A stretch of DNA of 5,126 nucleotides, taken from contig DAOTTW010000450.1 in the NCBI GenBank assembly GCA_034437615.1, positions 1 through 5,126 of the forward strand. The letters run 5' to 3'. The number at the start of each line of letters is the position of its first letter. Position 1 is the stretch's first letter. The DNA is from DAOTTW01 sp034437615 (GTDB lineage: Bacteria; Chloroflexota; Anaerolineae; Aggregatilineales; Phototrophicaceae). Below the pieces are notes generated by a model. That model saw nothing but the letters and a program-made list of their open reading frames with translations. It was not told the DNA's origin and made no database searches. Shown here piece by piece: positions 1-5,090 of the stretch. The position numbers and the translations under genes were made by a program.

Positions 1-6
1 TCGCCT

Positions 7-35
7 TTGTGTGTCGGCATGAATTTCGTTATAAT
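7..35 (+). promoter_or_regulatory. Sigma70-type promoter of the first gene pair
   Basis: A perfect -10 hexamer TATAAT lies at 30-35. It is preceded, with the optimal 17-nt spacer, by TTGTGT at 7-12, which matches 3 of 6 positions of TTGACA, including the TTG core. Transcription would begin near 42, giving a leader of about 50 nt before the ATG at 94. This placement argues against translation starting at the upstream in-frame ATG codons (7 and 19), because those would lie within the promoter itself. The call rests on consensus matching only. Confidence 0.6.
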
Positions 36-93
36 CCTGCTACCTTTGAAACACACACCACCGTATCCGCAGTCCAAGTCCGAGGCCACTCGC

Positions 94-909
94 ATGACAG
101 ACCACGACTCGTCTGATAAAAACGCACCTGATGCAACCATCCCAGCACACGATTCCGTCACGGGGGCTGCATCCGAACCGATAAAGCCGATAGAACCTAT
201 AGAAGCAGCAGCGGATACCGACACAGATGCGAGGCGTACCTTGTCACCTGATGACGCGCAGCCTGTACGCACCACGCTCACCAACCCGGTTGACGCTGTG
301 CGCCGCGCTATTGCCATCCTAGAGGACGATCAACTCGCCAGCACGACGACGCGCCTGCCGCATATCAACGCGGACACCCCCTGGATTTTGCAGCAGTTCT
401 TCAAGGGCGAAATTGATCTGGAAGCCGAACTCGGCAAGCGCTTTCCGGCGCTGCCGATGATGTCTACGGTCAAGTTTCGCACGCTCGGTACGCAATCCGG
501 GCGGCATGTGGCGACATTATCTGCGCAGGATGGCTCGACATCCGTCATGCTGGAGGCCGATAAGCACAGCAAGGTCGTGCAGATGTCGTTTACAGTCGCG
601 TCGATGCTGACCTTGCGCTTCTCGTTGGCTGACCTCAGCCACATGGACCGCAAGCACTGGCTGGAATTGATGCGCCGCGACGAAGGCGGCCTGGCGTTTC
701 TGTGGGGGTCACAGCGTTGGGCGCGGGATTACCTGATCTGCATTTCGCGCAGGTATTACAGCAACCTCTATGCATTCTCCCCCAGTAACTTTGAAGCCGC
801 CATTCGCATCACACCCCCCGTAATGGCGCAATTGCTGGATTGGCTGCAAGACGTTTGGCAATCCGACGCGAAAACCGAAGGCAACCCGCCTGATCTGCTC
901 ACATGGTAA
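94..909 (+). CDS. Hypothetical protein, 271 aa, with disordered acidic N-terminus
   Basis: I do not recognise this protein. The chosen ATG has GAGG at 82-85, 8 nt upstream, and follows the promoter at 7-35; the reading frame is open further upstream, but those codons overlap the promoter. Residues 1-65 are low in hydrophobic residues and rich in Asp, Ala, Pro and Thr, with a short KPIEPIE repeat, so they are probably disordered. From about residue 66 the protein looks folded: a helical stretch (DAVRRAIAILEDD, 67-79), a middle part with alternating hydrophobic residues (about 124-180) that is probably beta-rich, and an aromatic-rich C-terminal part (FLWGSQRWARDYL, 202-214; YYSNLYAF, 221-228) ending in a helix with several Trp. 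No signal peptide, membrane segment or catalytic motif is visible, so it is probably cytoplasmic. It is followed after 29 bp by another unknown gene on the same strand, which suggests an operon. It is real as a gene because of length, start signals and codon-like composition; the function is unknown. Confidence 0.8.
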   Translation: MTDHDSSDKNAPDATIPAHDSVTGAASEPIKPIEPIEAAADTDTDARRTLSPDDAQPVRTTLTNPVDAVRRAIAILEDDQLASTTTRLPHINADTPWILQQFFKGEIDLEAELGKRFPALPMMSTVKFRTLGTQSGRHVATLSAQDGSTSVMLEADKHSKVVQMSFTVASMLTLRFSLADLSHMDRKHWLELMRRDEGGLAFLWGSQRWARDYLICISRRYYSNLYAFSPSNFEAAIRITPPVMAQLLDWLQDVWQSDAKTEGNPPDLLTW

Positions 910-938
910 CCTGACGCTAGCGCTGTACGACGGCTGTC

Positions 939-1559
939 ATGGCACGTTATAAAACCTGGCTTTCATATTGGGGCGACGACGAGCACTTGCTAGAGGCCAT
1001 CCTCGCACGTAACGAATTCTGGTTCCTGGCTGATGGCAAGACGCTGCTCAACGTCGCTGGCGGCTGCACGGGCAACGTACACAGCGCCCTGAACGACGCC
1101 TACACGCTGAAATATGACGGGCATCTGGTCACACTGGAATTGCGGCGCTCACCGACGGATTTTGTGCTGCTGCTGGATAATCAGCCTGTGCAAGCTACCA
1201 GCGTCACGCGCCAACCGGGGCCATACAGTTCATCCCAGACGCGCCCAAAAGTGAATCAGCGTTGGGCCTTTCAACTGCCGGATGGTTACCATACGGTGCA
1301 GGTCGGCTTAGAGCGCACCATGAACCTGCTGCACGTCTATTATGTGCTGGATCAACGCGACGGCGCACCGTTCCAGCGCACAGCGACGGATATAGACCTC
1401 AATCAGCCATCCCCCCAACGCATGACCATCGAACTCGACACGCATCTGCTGACGTTGCTCATGGCCTACACGACACGCAGCCGCGTGCCGCTGGTCAGCC
1501 TGACGTTGCTGGTGGATGAACAGGTCGTACACCCGCAAGACATCCCGTTCATATCATAG
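939..1559 (+). CDS. Hypothetical protein, 206 aa, second gene of the unknown pair
   Basis: I do not recognise this protein. It begins 29 bp after the preceding gene stops. The ATG at 939 has no convincing Shine-Dalgarno sequence, an in-frame stop lies at 918, and no alternative GTG or TTG occurs between. It is therefore probably translated by coupling to, or from the same transcript as, the first gene. Residues 1-30 are aromatic-rich (WLSYWGDDEHLLEA). Residues 55-87 (YTLKYDGHLVTLELRR, then DFVLLLDNQPVQ) and 108-140 (RWAFQLPDGYHTVQVGLE, then LLHVYYVLDQRDG) show alternating hydrophobic residues, suggesting a beta-sandwich-like fold with perhaps two related halves. The C-terminus (about 161-196) is again hydrophobic and helix- or strand-like. 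No signal peptide, transmembrane segment, cysteine cluster or catalytic motif is seen. It may act with its neighbour; that is inference from the spacing only. Confidence 0.78.
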   Translation: MARYKTWLSYWGDDEHLLEAILARNEFWFLADGKTLLNVAGGCTGNVHSALNDAYTLKYDGHLVTLELRRSPTDFVLLLDNQPVQATSVTRQPGPYSSSQTRPKVNQRWAFQLPDGYHTVQVGLERTMNLLHVYYVLDQRDGAPFQRTATDIDLNQPSPQRMTIELDTHLLTLLMAYTTRSRVPLVSLTLLVDEQVVHPQDIPFIS

Positions 1560-1590
1560 CCTGACCTAATGGCGTCCCTACTGGCTCACT

Positions 1591-1628
1591 TCATGATCTT
1601 CGTGCCTGCCTGCCTACGATGATGATGA
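1591..1628. repeat. Imperfect inverted repeat between convergent genes
   Basis: The arms 1591-1603 and 1616-1628 are complementary at 11 of 13 positions around a 12-nt loop containing three GCCT units. The right arm is the run of serine codons and stop codon that ends the methyltransferase gene. The hairpin lies where the two convergent transcripts meet and could slow polymerase from either side. However, neither side has a T tract and the stem is AT-rich, so it is not a canonical intrinsic terminator. Part of the match comes from the simple TCA repeat and may be coincidental. Confidence 0.3.
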
Positions 1629-2393
1629 CCTCTGGCGTTGCGCTTCAAATAAAATCACACCCGCAGCAACCGCCGCATTCAACGATTCTGTATGTGCAGC
1701 CAATGGAATGCGAATCGCCTGCCCCGGCAATTTAGCGGCCTGCTGGCTGACGCCGTGCGCCTCATTGCCGATCACGAGCGCCCACGCCTGCCGCCAATCG
1801 ACAGCCGTGTAAGTAGCTTCGGCCCTGCCTGTGGCCACATACACCTGCAACCCCTCGCTGTAGCCAGCAATTTCACCCCACTGCGCCTCGACAATCGGCA
1901 CGCGGAAATGTGCGCCCATACCAGAGCGCAGCACCTTCGGGTTGTAGGGGTCCACGCTGCCCGGCCCTAATATAACCAGTTGTACGTCCGCCGCCGCCGC
2001 TGTGCGCAAAATCGTGCCCATATTGCCCGGTTCCTGTATCGCATCCAGAATTAGCAGGCGCTGCGTGCTTTTGGGCAGGCGCGGCATCGGTATCGCAAAC
2101 ACAGCGATGATGCCCTGTGGTTGCTGTGTATCGCTCATGGCCTTGCTGACCTCCGATGAGACCGCCAGCAGCCGCACTTTCATATCCTGCAACCTGGCGA
2201 TCAGGTCGTAATCCGCGCTTTCTGGGTGATACAGGGCATACAGCGGCTTGCCGCGTTGCGAGAGGGCATCGTTTACGATCCGGGTGCCTTCCAGCACGAT
2301 TTTGCGCTCTGAACGGCGTAAACGGGCGCGGCTCTGTAAGCTCTTGACTTCCTTCACCCATTGGTTTTGCTGGCTGGTGATAATATCGGCCAT
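1614..2393 (-). CDS. TrmH/SpoU-family RNA 2'-O-methyltransferase
   Basis: A 259-aa SPOUT-class methyltransferase, predicted to transfer a methyl group from S-adenosylmethionine to a ribose 2'-OH of rRNA or tRNA in the cytoplasm. Residues 1-100 match the SpoU substrate-binding domain, with KIVLEGTRIVNDAL at 31-44 and the QQPQGIIAVF segment at 90-99. Residues 112-251 are the trefoil-knot catalytic domain. Motif 1 is EPGNMGTILRTA (121-132), with Asn124 and the expected catalytic Arg130. Motif 2 is ALVIGNEAHGVS (205-216). Motif 3 is RIPLAAHTESLNAAVA (228-243), with the Ser-Leu-Asn of the AdoMet pocket. Length and order are normal for the YsgA/RlmB-like branch, but the exact target nucleotide cannot be read from sequence. 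The start at 2393 is chosen because GGAG (complement of 2402-2405) stands 8 nt before it. The frame stays open to 2498, but that extension lacks a ribosome site and family resemblance. The protein ends in a short serine run. Convergent with the gene to its left. Confidence 0.93.
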   Translation of the reverse strand: MADIITSQQNQWVKEVKSLQSRARLRRSERKIVLEGTRIVNDALSQRGKPLYALYHPESADYDLIARLQDMKVRLLAVSSEVSKAMSDTQQPQGIIAVFAIPMPRLPKSTQRLLILDAIQEPGNMGTILRTAAAADVQLVILGPGSVDPYNPKVLRSGMGAHFRVPIVEAQWGEIAGYSEGLQVYVATGRAEATYTAVDWRQAWALVIGNEAHGVSQQAAKLPGQAIRIPLAAHTESLNAAVAAGVILFEAQRQRSSSS

Positions 2394-2535
2394 GTATGTT
2401 GCTCCGTTGGCTATCTGGCACTGGGCACTTCGCACAATTGCAAGGGCCATAATTTTTTGTGAGTTGTGTTTGTGCTCGGCACACCCTTCAAGTACCATAA
2501 ATCAAAGGCTCATATGCAAAAATTGTGATCTGTAG

Positions 2536-2555
2536 GGACGTGGCTCGCTGCGTCC
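2536..2555. repeat. GC-rich inverted repeat, possible degenerate dispersed palindrome
   Basis: The arms 2536-2543 and 2548-2555 can form an 8-bp RNA stem that includes two G-U pairs around a CTCG loop. They lie in the divergent spacer between the methyltransferase and the ligase. The preceding bases (TGTAGGGACG, 2531-2540) and the right arm (CTGCGTCC) resemble small GTAGGGACG-type palindromes that I recall as dispersed repeats in some bacterial genomes; that recollection is unverified. It could alternatively be an element of the ligase leader, although it lies upstream of the most likely -10. There is no T tract, so a terminator is unlikely. Confidence 0.4.
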
Positions 2556-2567
2556 GCCGCGAAAAAC

Positions 2568-2573
2568 TAAAAT
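2568..2573 (+). promoter_or_regulatory. Possible -10 element before the carboxylate-amine ligase
   Basis: TAAAAT matches 5 of 6 bases of TATAAT and lies in an AT-rich run (2561-2593) that contrasts with the GC-rich block before it. No acceptable -35 is found 16-18 nt upstream, and overlapping AATAAT hexamers (2571-2579) would serve equally well. The exact element is therefore uncertain, though a promoter somewhere in this run is reasonable. Confidence 0.3.
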
Positions 2574-2612
2574 AATAATAAACGTTAGATAAACACCTGA
2601 AGGACGCAACCC

Positions 2613-3794
2613 ATGCTCGTAGATGCGCCCCTGACGCTTGGCGTCGAAGAAGAATATCAGATTATCGACCCCGATACACGCGGTTTATCCGCTTTTGTGC
2701 AGCAAATGATTGACGATAGCAAGCTGGTTCTGGGCGAACAGGTCAAGCCAGAGTTCATGCAATCCCAGATTGAGGTCGGCAGCCGGATTTGCCAGGATGT
2801 ATCGGAAGTGCGCTCAGAGATTATCCGCCTGCGGCGTGCTGTACACGAGATTGCGCAGAAGAACGGGCGCTCTATCGTGGCCGCCTCCACGCATCCGTTT
2901 TCACGCTGGGATGAGCAACCCATCACCACTGGCGAGCGCTATGCAGCTTTAGCGCAATCCACGCAGATGGTCGGGCGGCGCATGTTGATCTTCGGGATGC
3001 ATGTGCATGTGGGCTTTGGCACCACGCCCGCAGCCCGTGAATTGATGATCGACATTCAGAACCAGTTGCGCTACTTCCTGCCGCACATCCTCGCCCTGAC
3101 CACCAGTTCACCCTTCTGGCTGGGCCGTGATACCGGGCTGAAAAGCTATCGCAGCATCATCTTCGAGAATATGCCGCGTACAGGCATCCCACCCGTGTTT
3201 TCATCGTATCAGGATTTTCTGACGTTCCTGAGCGTGTTCGATCAAGCCGGGGCGCTCGGTAAGCGTAGTGATGGCAAAGCCGACTACACCAAGCTCTGGT
3301 GGGATGCACGCCCACAGGAAGATTTTGGCACGCTGGAAGTGCGCGTCAGTGATATTTGCACGCGGGTGGATGAAGCCGTTGCTATCGCCGCCATGATTCA
3401 GGCGTTGATGGCCAAGTTGATTAAGCTACGCAGAAATAATCAGAGTTGGCGCATCTATCGCACCGAGTTCATCTCGGAAAACAAGTGGCGGGCTGTGCGT
3501 TATGGGCTGGATGGCAACCTGATCGACTTCGGCAAGCTAAAAGCGCTGCCGATGCGCGACCTAGCAGAAGAAATGCTCGAATTTGTGGATGATGTCGTTG
3601 ATGAGCTAGGCTCGCGGCAGGAGATCGAGTATATCCGCACGATCACAGCAGAGGGCACCAGCGCAGATCGTCAGCTTGCGACGTTTCAGCGTGCATTAGC
3701 AGACGGCGCGACCAATGACGAGGCGATTAAAGCGGTTATGGATCATCTGATACAGGAGACCATCGCAGGCGTCGTAGAGCCAATCACGGGCTAG
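2613..3794 (+). CDS. YbdK-type carboxylate-amine ligase (glutamate-cysteine ligase family 2)
   Basis: A 393-aa member of the GCS2 family related to E. coli YbdK, an ATP-dependent ligase that forms an amide bond between a carboxylate (typically the glutamate gamma-carboxyl) and an amine. YbdK itself has only weak glutamate-cysteine ligase activity, so the natural substrate is open. Family signatures seen in order: GVEEEYQIID (10-19), with the acidic metal/ATP-binding residues; KPEFMQSQIEVGS (45-57); AASTHPFSRW (90-99); GMHVHVGF (128-135); SSPFWLGRDTGLKSYR (165-180); KLWWDARPQEDFGTLEVRVS (227-246); and ENKWRAVRYGLDG (289-301). Length is close to the family norm (about 370-400) and there is no sign of damage. 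The ATG is supported by AAGGA (2600-2604), 8 nt upstream. The gene is single: no glutathione synthetase, ergothioneine gene or other partner lies beside it, so its pathway cannot be inferred from context. It ends one base from the stop codon of the convergent toxin gene. Confidence 0.93.
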   Translation: MLVDAPLTLGVEEEYQIIDPDTRGLSAFVQQMIDDSKLVLGEQVKPEFMQSQIEVGSRICQDVSEVRSEIIRLRRAVHEIAQKNGRSIVAASTHPFSRWDEQPITTGERYAALAQSTQMVGRRMLIFGMHVHVGFGTTPAARELMIDIQNQLRYFLPHILALTTSSPFWLGRDTGLKSYRSIIFENMPRTGIPPVFSSYQDFLTFLSVFDQAGALGKRSDGKADYTKLWWDARPQEDFGTLEVRVSDICTRVDEAVAIAAMIQALMAKLIKLRRNNQSWRIYRTEFISENKWRAVRYGLDGNLIDFGKLKALPMRDLAEEMLEFVDDVVDELGSRQEIEYIRTITAEGTSADRQLATFQRALADGATNDEAIKAVMDHLIQETIAGVVEPITG

Positions 3795-3795
3795 C

Positions 3796-4221
3796 CTATG
3801 GCAGCAATGCCAAATGGGTGACATGGCGCGGACGAAAAATATGAAAGTCGCGGCGGTCAAAGGTCGCGACCCGCGTGATGTTCAGCCGTTCGGCCTGCGC
3901 CATGATAACACAATCTACGAAATCAAAATTTGCGCTAGCATAGCTAGCCATTATCTCTGTTGCTCGCTCAATGTCTTGTGCTGTGATGTTAACAAATGTC
4001 CCTCGCGCTGCCTTTAGAGCGTTTAACGTCTTGACCTTGCCACGTACACCATCATCGCGATTCGCCAAAAACAGTACTTCCACTGAAGTGACCTCTGGAA
4101 CCAGAAACCCTTCAGTCGAATCTGACGCAAATCGCTGTGCACGGGAGTGATAGACATCTGATGGCATCAATAACGCATATAGGAAGCTAGAGTCAATCAG
4201 AATCTGTGGATTCTGCTTCAT
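3796..4221 (-). CDS. PIN-domain toxin (VapC-like ribonuclease)
   Basis: A 141-aa PIN-domain protein, predicted to be an Mg2+-dependent endoribonuclease acting as the toxin of a type II toxin-antitoxin pair. Acidic active-site residues are in the expected places: Asp10 in ILIDSSFLYALL (7-18), Glu48 in PEVTSVEVLFL (42-52), Asp103 in the FDFVDCVIMAQAERL block (99-113), and Asp122 with Asp125 in TFDRRDF (120-126). All are present, so the enzyme looks intact. Length is typical of VapC proteins (125-145 aa). The start codon lies inside the end of the antitoxin gene, a 29-bp overlap, with GAGAGAG (complement of 4226-4232) 4 nt before it. This suggests coupled translation after the antitoxin. RNA target unknown. 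GC is lower than in the flanking genes, which fits acquisition by transfer. A non-toxic PIN nuclease is a less likely alternative. Confidence 0.88.
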   Translation of the reverse strand: MKQNPQILIDSSFLYALLMPSDVYHSRAQRFASDSTEGFLVPEVTSVEVLFLANRDDGVRGKVKTLNALKAARGTFVNITAQDIERATEIMASYASANFDFVDCVIMAQAERLNITRVATFDRRDFHIFRPRHVTHLALLP

Positions 4222-4522
4222 TTTGCTCTCTCACACGCTTTAATAAATGATCCGCATATTCCTCATTAAGGACTTCTCGACTCCAATGCGGCGTGTTACC
4301 ATCTTCGTCTGAGTCTGGAATGATTGAATACTTTCGTGCGGCCCAAGCTAACGCGGCCAACGTGCCCGCTTCTGGCATATCGCTGGTATCAATTGCCCCT
4401 GGTTGCAATAGCTTCAGGCGCTCGACGTAATCTTCAATCCATTGTGTGATGGTCGTATTTTCGCGTTCAGCAAGCTCAGCCAGGAAGTTATACGCCTCCT
4501 CGCTGATGGTAATCTTCGGCAT
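4193..4522 (-). CDS. Ribbon-helix-helix-like antitoxin
   Basis: A 109-aa small acidic protein, predicted to bind and neutralise the PIN toxin encoded immediately downstream and to repress its own promoter. Residues 2-7 (PKITIS) fit the DNA-binding strand of a CopG/Arc-type ribbon-helix-helix fold, followed by helices at about 8-21 and 24-38 (TITQWIEDYVERLK). The region from about 40 on is presumably the toxin-binding tail. It includes an Ala-rich helix (TLAALAWAARKY, 54-65), an acidic turn (DSDEDG) and a second helix (about 80-101) ending in a polar Glu/Asp/Ser tail. It is longer than most such antitoxins (70-90 aa), and the N-terminal assignment rests on pattern only. Gene order antitoxin then toxin with overlap is typical. 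The ATG follows a weak GTGAG site. The promoter is proposed at 4561-4569, next to a tandem repeat. Confidence 0.8.
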   Translation of the reverse strand: MPKITISEEAYNFLAELAERENTTITQWIEDYVERLKLLQPGAIDTSDMPEAGTLAALAWAARKYSIIPDSDEDGNTPHWSREVLNEEYADHLLKRVREQNEAESTDSD

Positions 4523-4560
4523 GTTGTGCTCACACCCAAAATCAGCGGACGATTGTTACC

Positions 4561-4569
4561 ATTGTAGCA
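4561..4569 (-). promoter_or_regulatory. Extended -10 promoter of the toxin-antitoxin operon
   Basis: Read on the minus strand, TGC followed by TACAAT (complement of 4569-4561) forms an extended -10 element, with 5 of 6 bases of the hexamer correct and the TG dinucleotide in place. The -35 position (TCTGCT) is poor, as is common for extended -10 promoters. Transcription would start about 32 nt before the antitoxin ATG. The element is built from the last unit of the neighbouring 9-bp tandem repeat, so any repressor bound there would block it. Confidence 0.5.
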
Positions 4570-4589
4570 GATGTAGCAGATGTAGCAGA
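4563..4589. repeat. Three perfect 9-bp tandem repeats
   Basis: TGTAGCAGA occurs three times head to tail with no mismatch (4563-4571, 4572-4580, 4581-4589); on the minus strand the unit is TCTGCTACA. The array lies between the epimerase stop codon and the antitoxin gene, overlapping the proposed -35/-10 region. It may be the operator bound by the ribbon-helix-helix antitoxin, since such proteins often bind short repeated sites cooperatively. Alternatively it is a simple slippage-derived minisatellite. The 9-bp period is not a whole helical turn (about 10.5 bp), which slightly weakens the operator idea. Confidence 0.85.
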
Positions 4590-4595
4590 CGCCGC

Positions 4596-5003
4596 TTACG
4601 CTTTCGCTAGCTCGTATAGCTCCACCAGCACGCCGCCTGTGCTTTTCGGATGCACAAAGGCATAGCGCCGCCCGTCGCGCTCACGCGCTTCGTCGTTGAT
4701 GAGGCGCACACCGTTATCGCGCATCTTTTGCAGCGCTACCTCAATATCTTCGACCTCAAAGCAGACGTGATGCAGCCCTGGCCCCTTTTTGGCGATGTGC
4801 TTGGCGACCCCGTTTTCTTCGTTCGTCGGCTGCACCAACTCGACATGTGCTTCGCCTGCTTCTAAAAAAGCGACCTGTACCTGCTCTGCGGGTACGTCCT
4901 CGATGTCGCCCACTGGCAAGCCCAGCGCATCCCGCCAGAACGGTAACGCCGCCTGTATATTTGTCACAGCAACAGCTAAGTGATTGATCTTGACCTCTGT
5001 CAT
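4596..5003 (-). CDS. mce: Methylmalonyl-CoA epimerase
   Basis: A 135-aa vicinal-oxygen-chelate (glyoxalase fold) protein matching methylmalonyl-CoA epimerase, which interconverts (R)- and (S)-methylmalonyl-CoA between propionyl-CoA carboxylase and the B12-dependent mutase. Two beta-alpha-beta-beta-beta modules are visible, at residues 5-58 and 76-131. Likely metal ligands are His8 (KINHLAVAV), Glu55 (AHVELVQP), His78 or His79 (GLHHVCFEV) and Glu128 (VLVELYE); Glu40 in the AEQVQVAFL segment fits the catalytic acid/base position. The GVAKHIAKKGPGLHH and GRRYAFVHPKSTGGVLVEL stretches are characteristic of this branch of the superfamily. The start at 5003 is preferred because GGGAG (complement of 5012-5016) is 8 nt before it, whereas the ATG at 5009 would leave only 2 nt. 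The frame is open to 5045. Mutase and carboxylase genes are not in the window. Another VOC enzyme is possible but less likely. Confidence 0.92.
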   Translation of the reverse strand: MTEVKINHLAVAVTNIQAALPFWRDALGLPVGDIEDVPAEQVQVAFLEAGEAHVELVQPTNEENGVAKHIAKKGPGLHHVCFEVEDIEVALQKMRDNGVRLINDEARERDGRRYAFVHPKSTGGVLVELYELAKA

Positions 5004-5079
5004 GTGCATTGCTCCCAACCTGCCTCTAAAATGAAATTCACCCAACAGCTTGATTTATCTAACGGTCATTTGATTGTGA

Positions 5080-5088
5080 TGTTATACT
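5080..5088 (+). promoter_or_regulatory. Extended -10 promoter pointing out of the window
   Basis: TGT directly followed by TATACT (5083-5088, 5 of 6 consensus bases) forms an extended -10 element on the plus strand. No good -35 is present. Transcription would start near 5095 and run rightward out of the window, away from the epimerase gene, toward a gene not seen here. The ATG at 5121 has no ribosome site and only two codons are visible, so it is not called as a gene. Confidence 0.4.
5081..5086 (-). promoter_or_regulatory. Possible -10 element of the epimerase gene
   Basis: TATAAC on the minus strand (complement of 5086-5081) matches 5 of 6 bases of TATAAT and would give a leader of about 70 nt before the epimerase ATG. 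The -35 region 16-18 nt upstream (TATGCT or its neighbours) is a poor match, so this is tentative. It shares its bases with the rightward -10 candidate. Confidence 0.3.
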
Positions 5089-5090
5089 AG

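Noticed and set aside
7..93. 29-residue N-terminal extension of the first gene, starting at an ATG at 7
   Set aside because: It would start inside the -35 element of a good promoter, lacks a ribosome site, and the ATG at 94 has GAGG at 8 nt.
1262..1519. 85-codon open frame on the plus strand
   Set aside because: It lies wholly inside the second unknown gene in another frame, is rich in His, Arg and Ala, and has no ribosome site supporting it.
1873..2484. 203-codon open frame on the minus strand
   Set aside because: It overlaps the methyltransferase in another frame, has a composition rich in Arg, Gly and Pro typical of a GC-rich shadow frame, and has no recognisable domain.
2394..2498. 35-residue extension of the methyltransferase, or a separate leader peptide
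   Set aside because: No Shine-Dalgarno sequence precedes the ATGs at 2498 or 2450; the family N-terminus (MADIITSQQN) begins at 2393 with GGAG at 8 nt.
2583..2593. CGTTAGATAAA shared between the ligase leader (plus strand) and the epimerase leader (minus strand, complement of 5064-5054), as a possible common operator
   Set aside because: Several 11-base matches are expected by chance in 5 kb on two strands, and the copies stand at different distances from their genes (19 and 50 nt).
3814..4017. 67-codon open frame on the plus strand opposite the toxin
   Set aside because: It is antisense to the intact PIN-domain gene and lacks a ribosome site or recognisable features.
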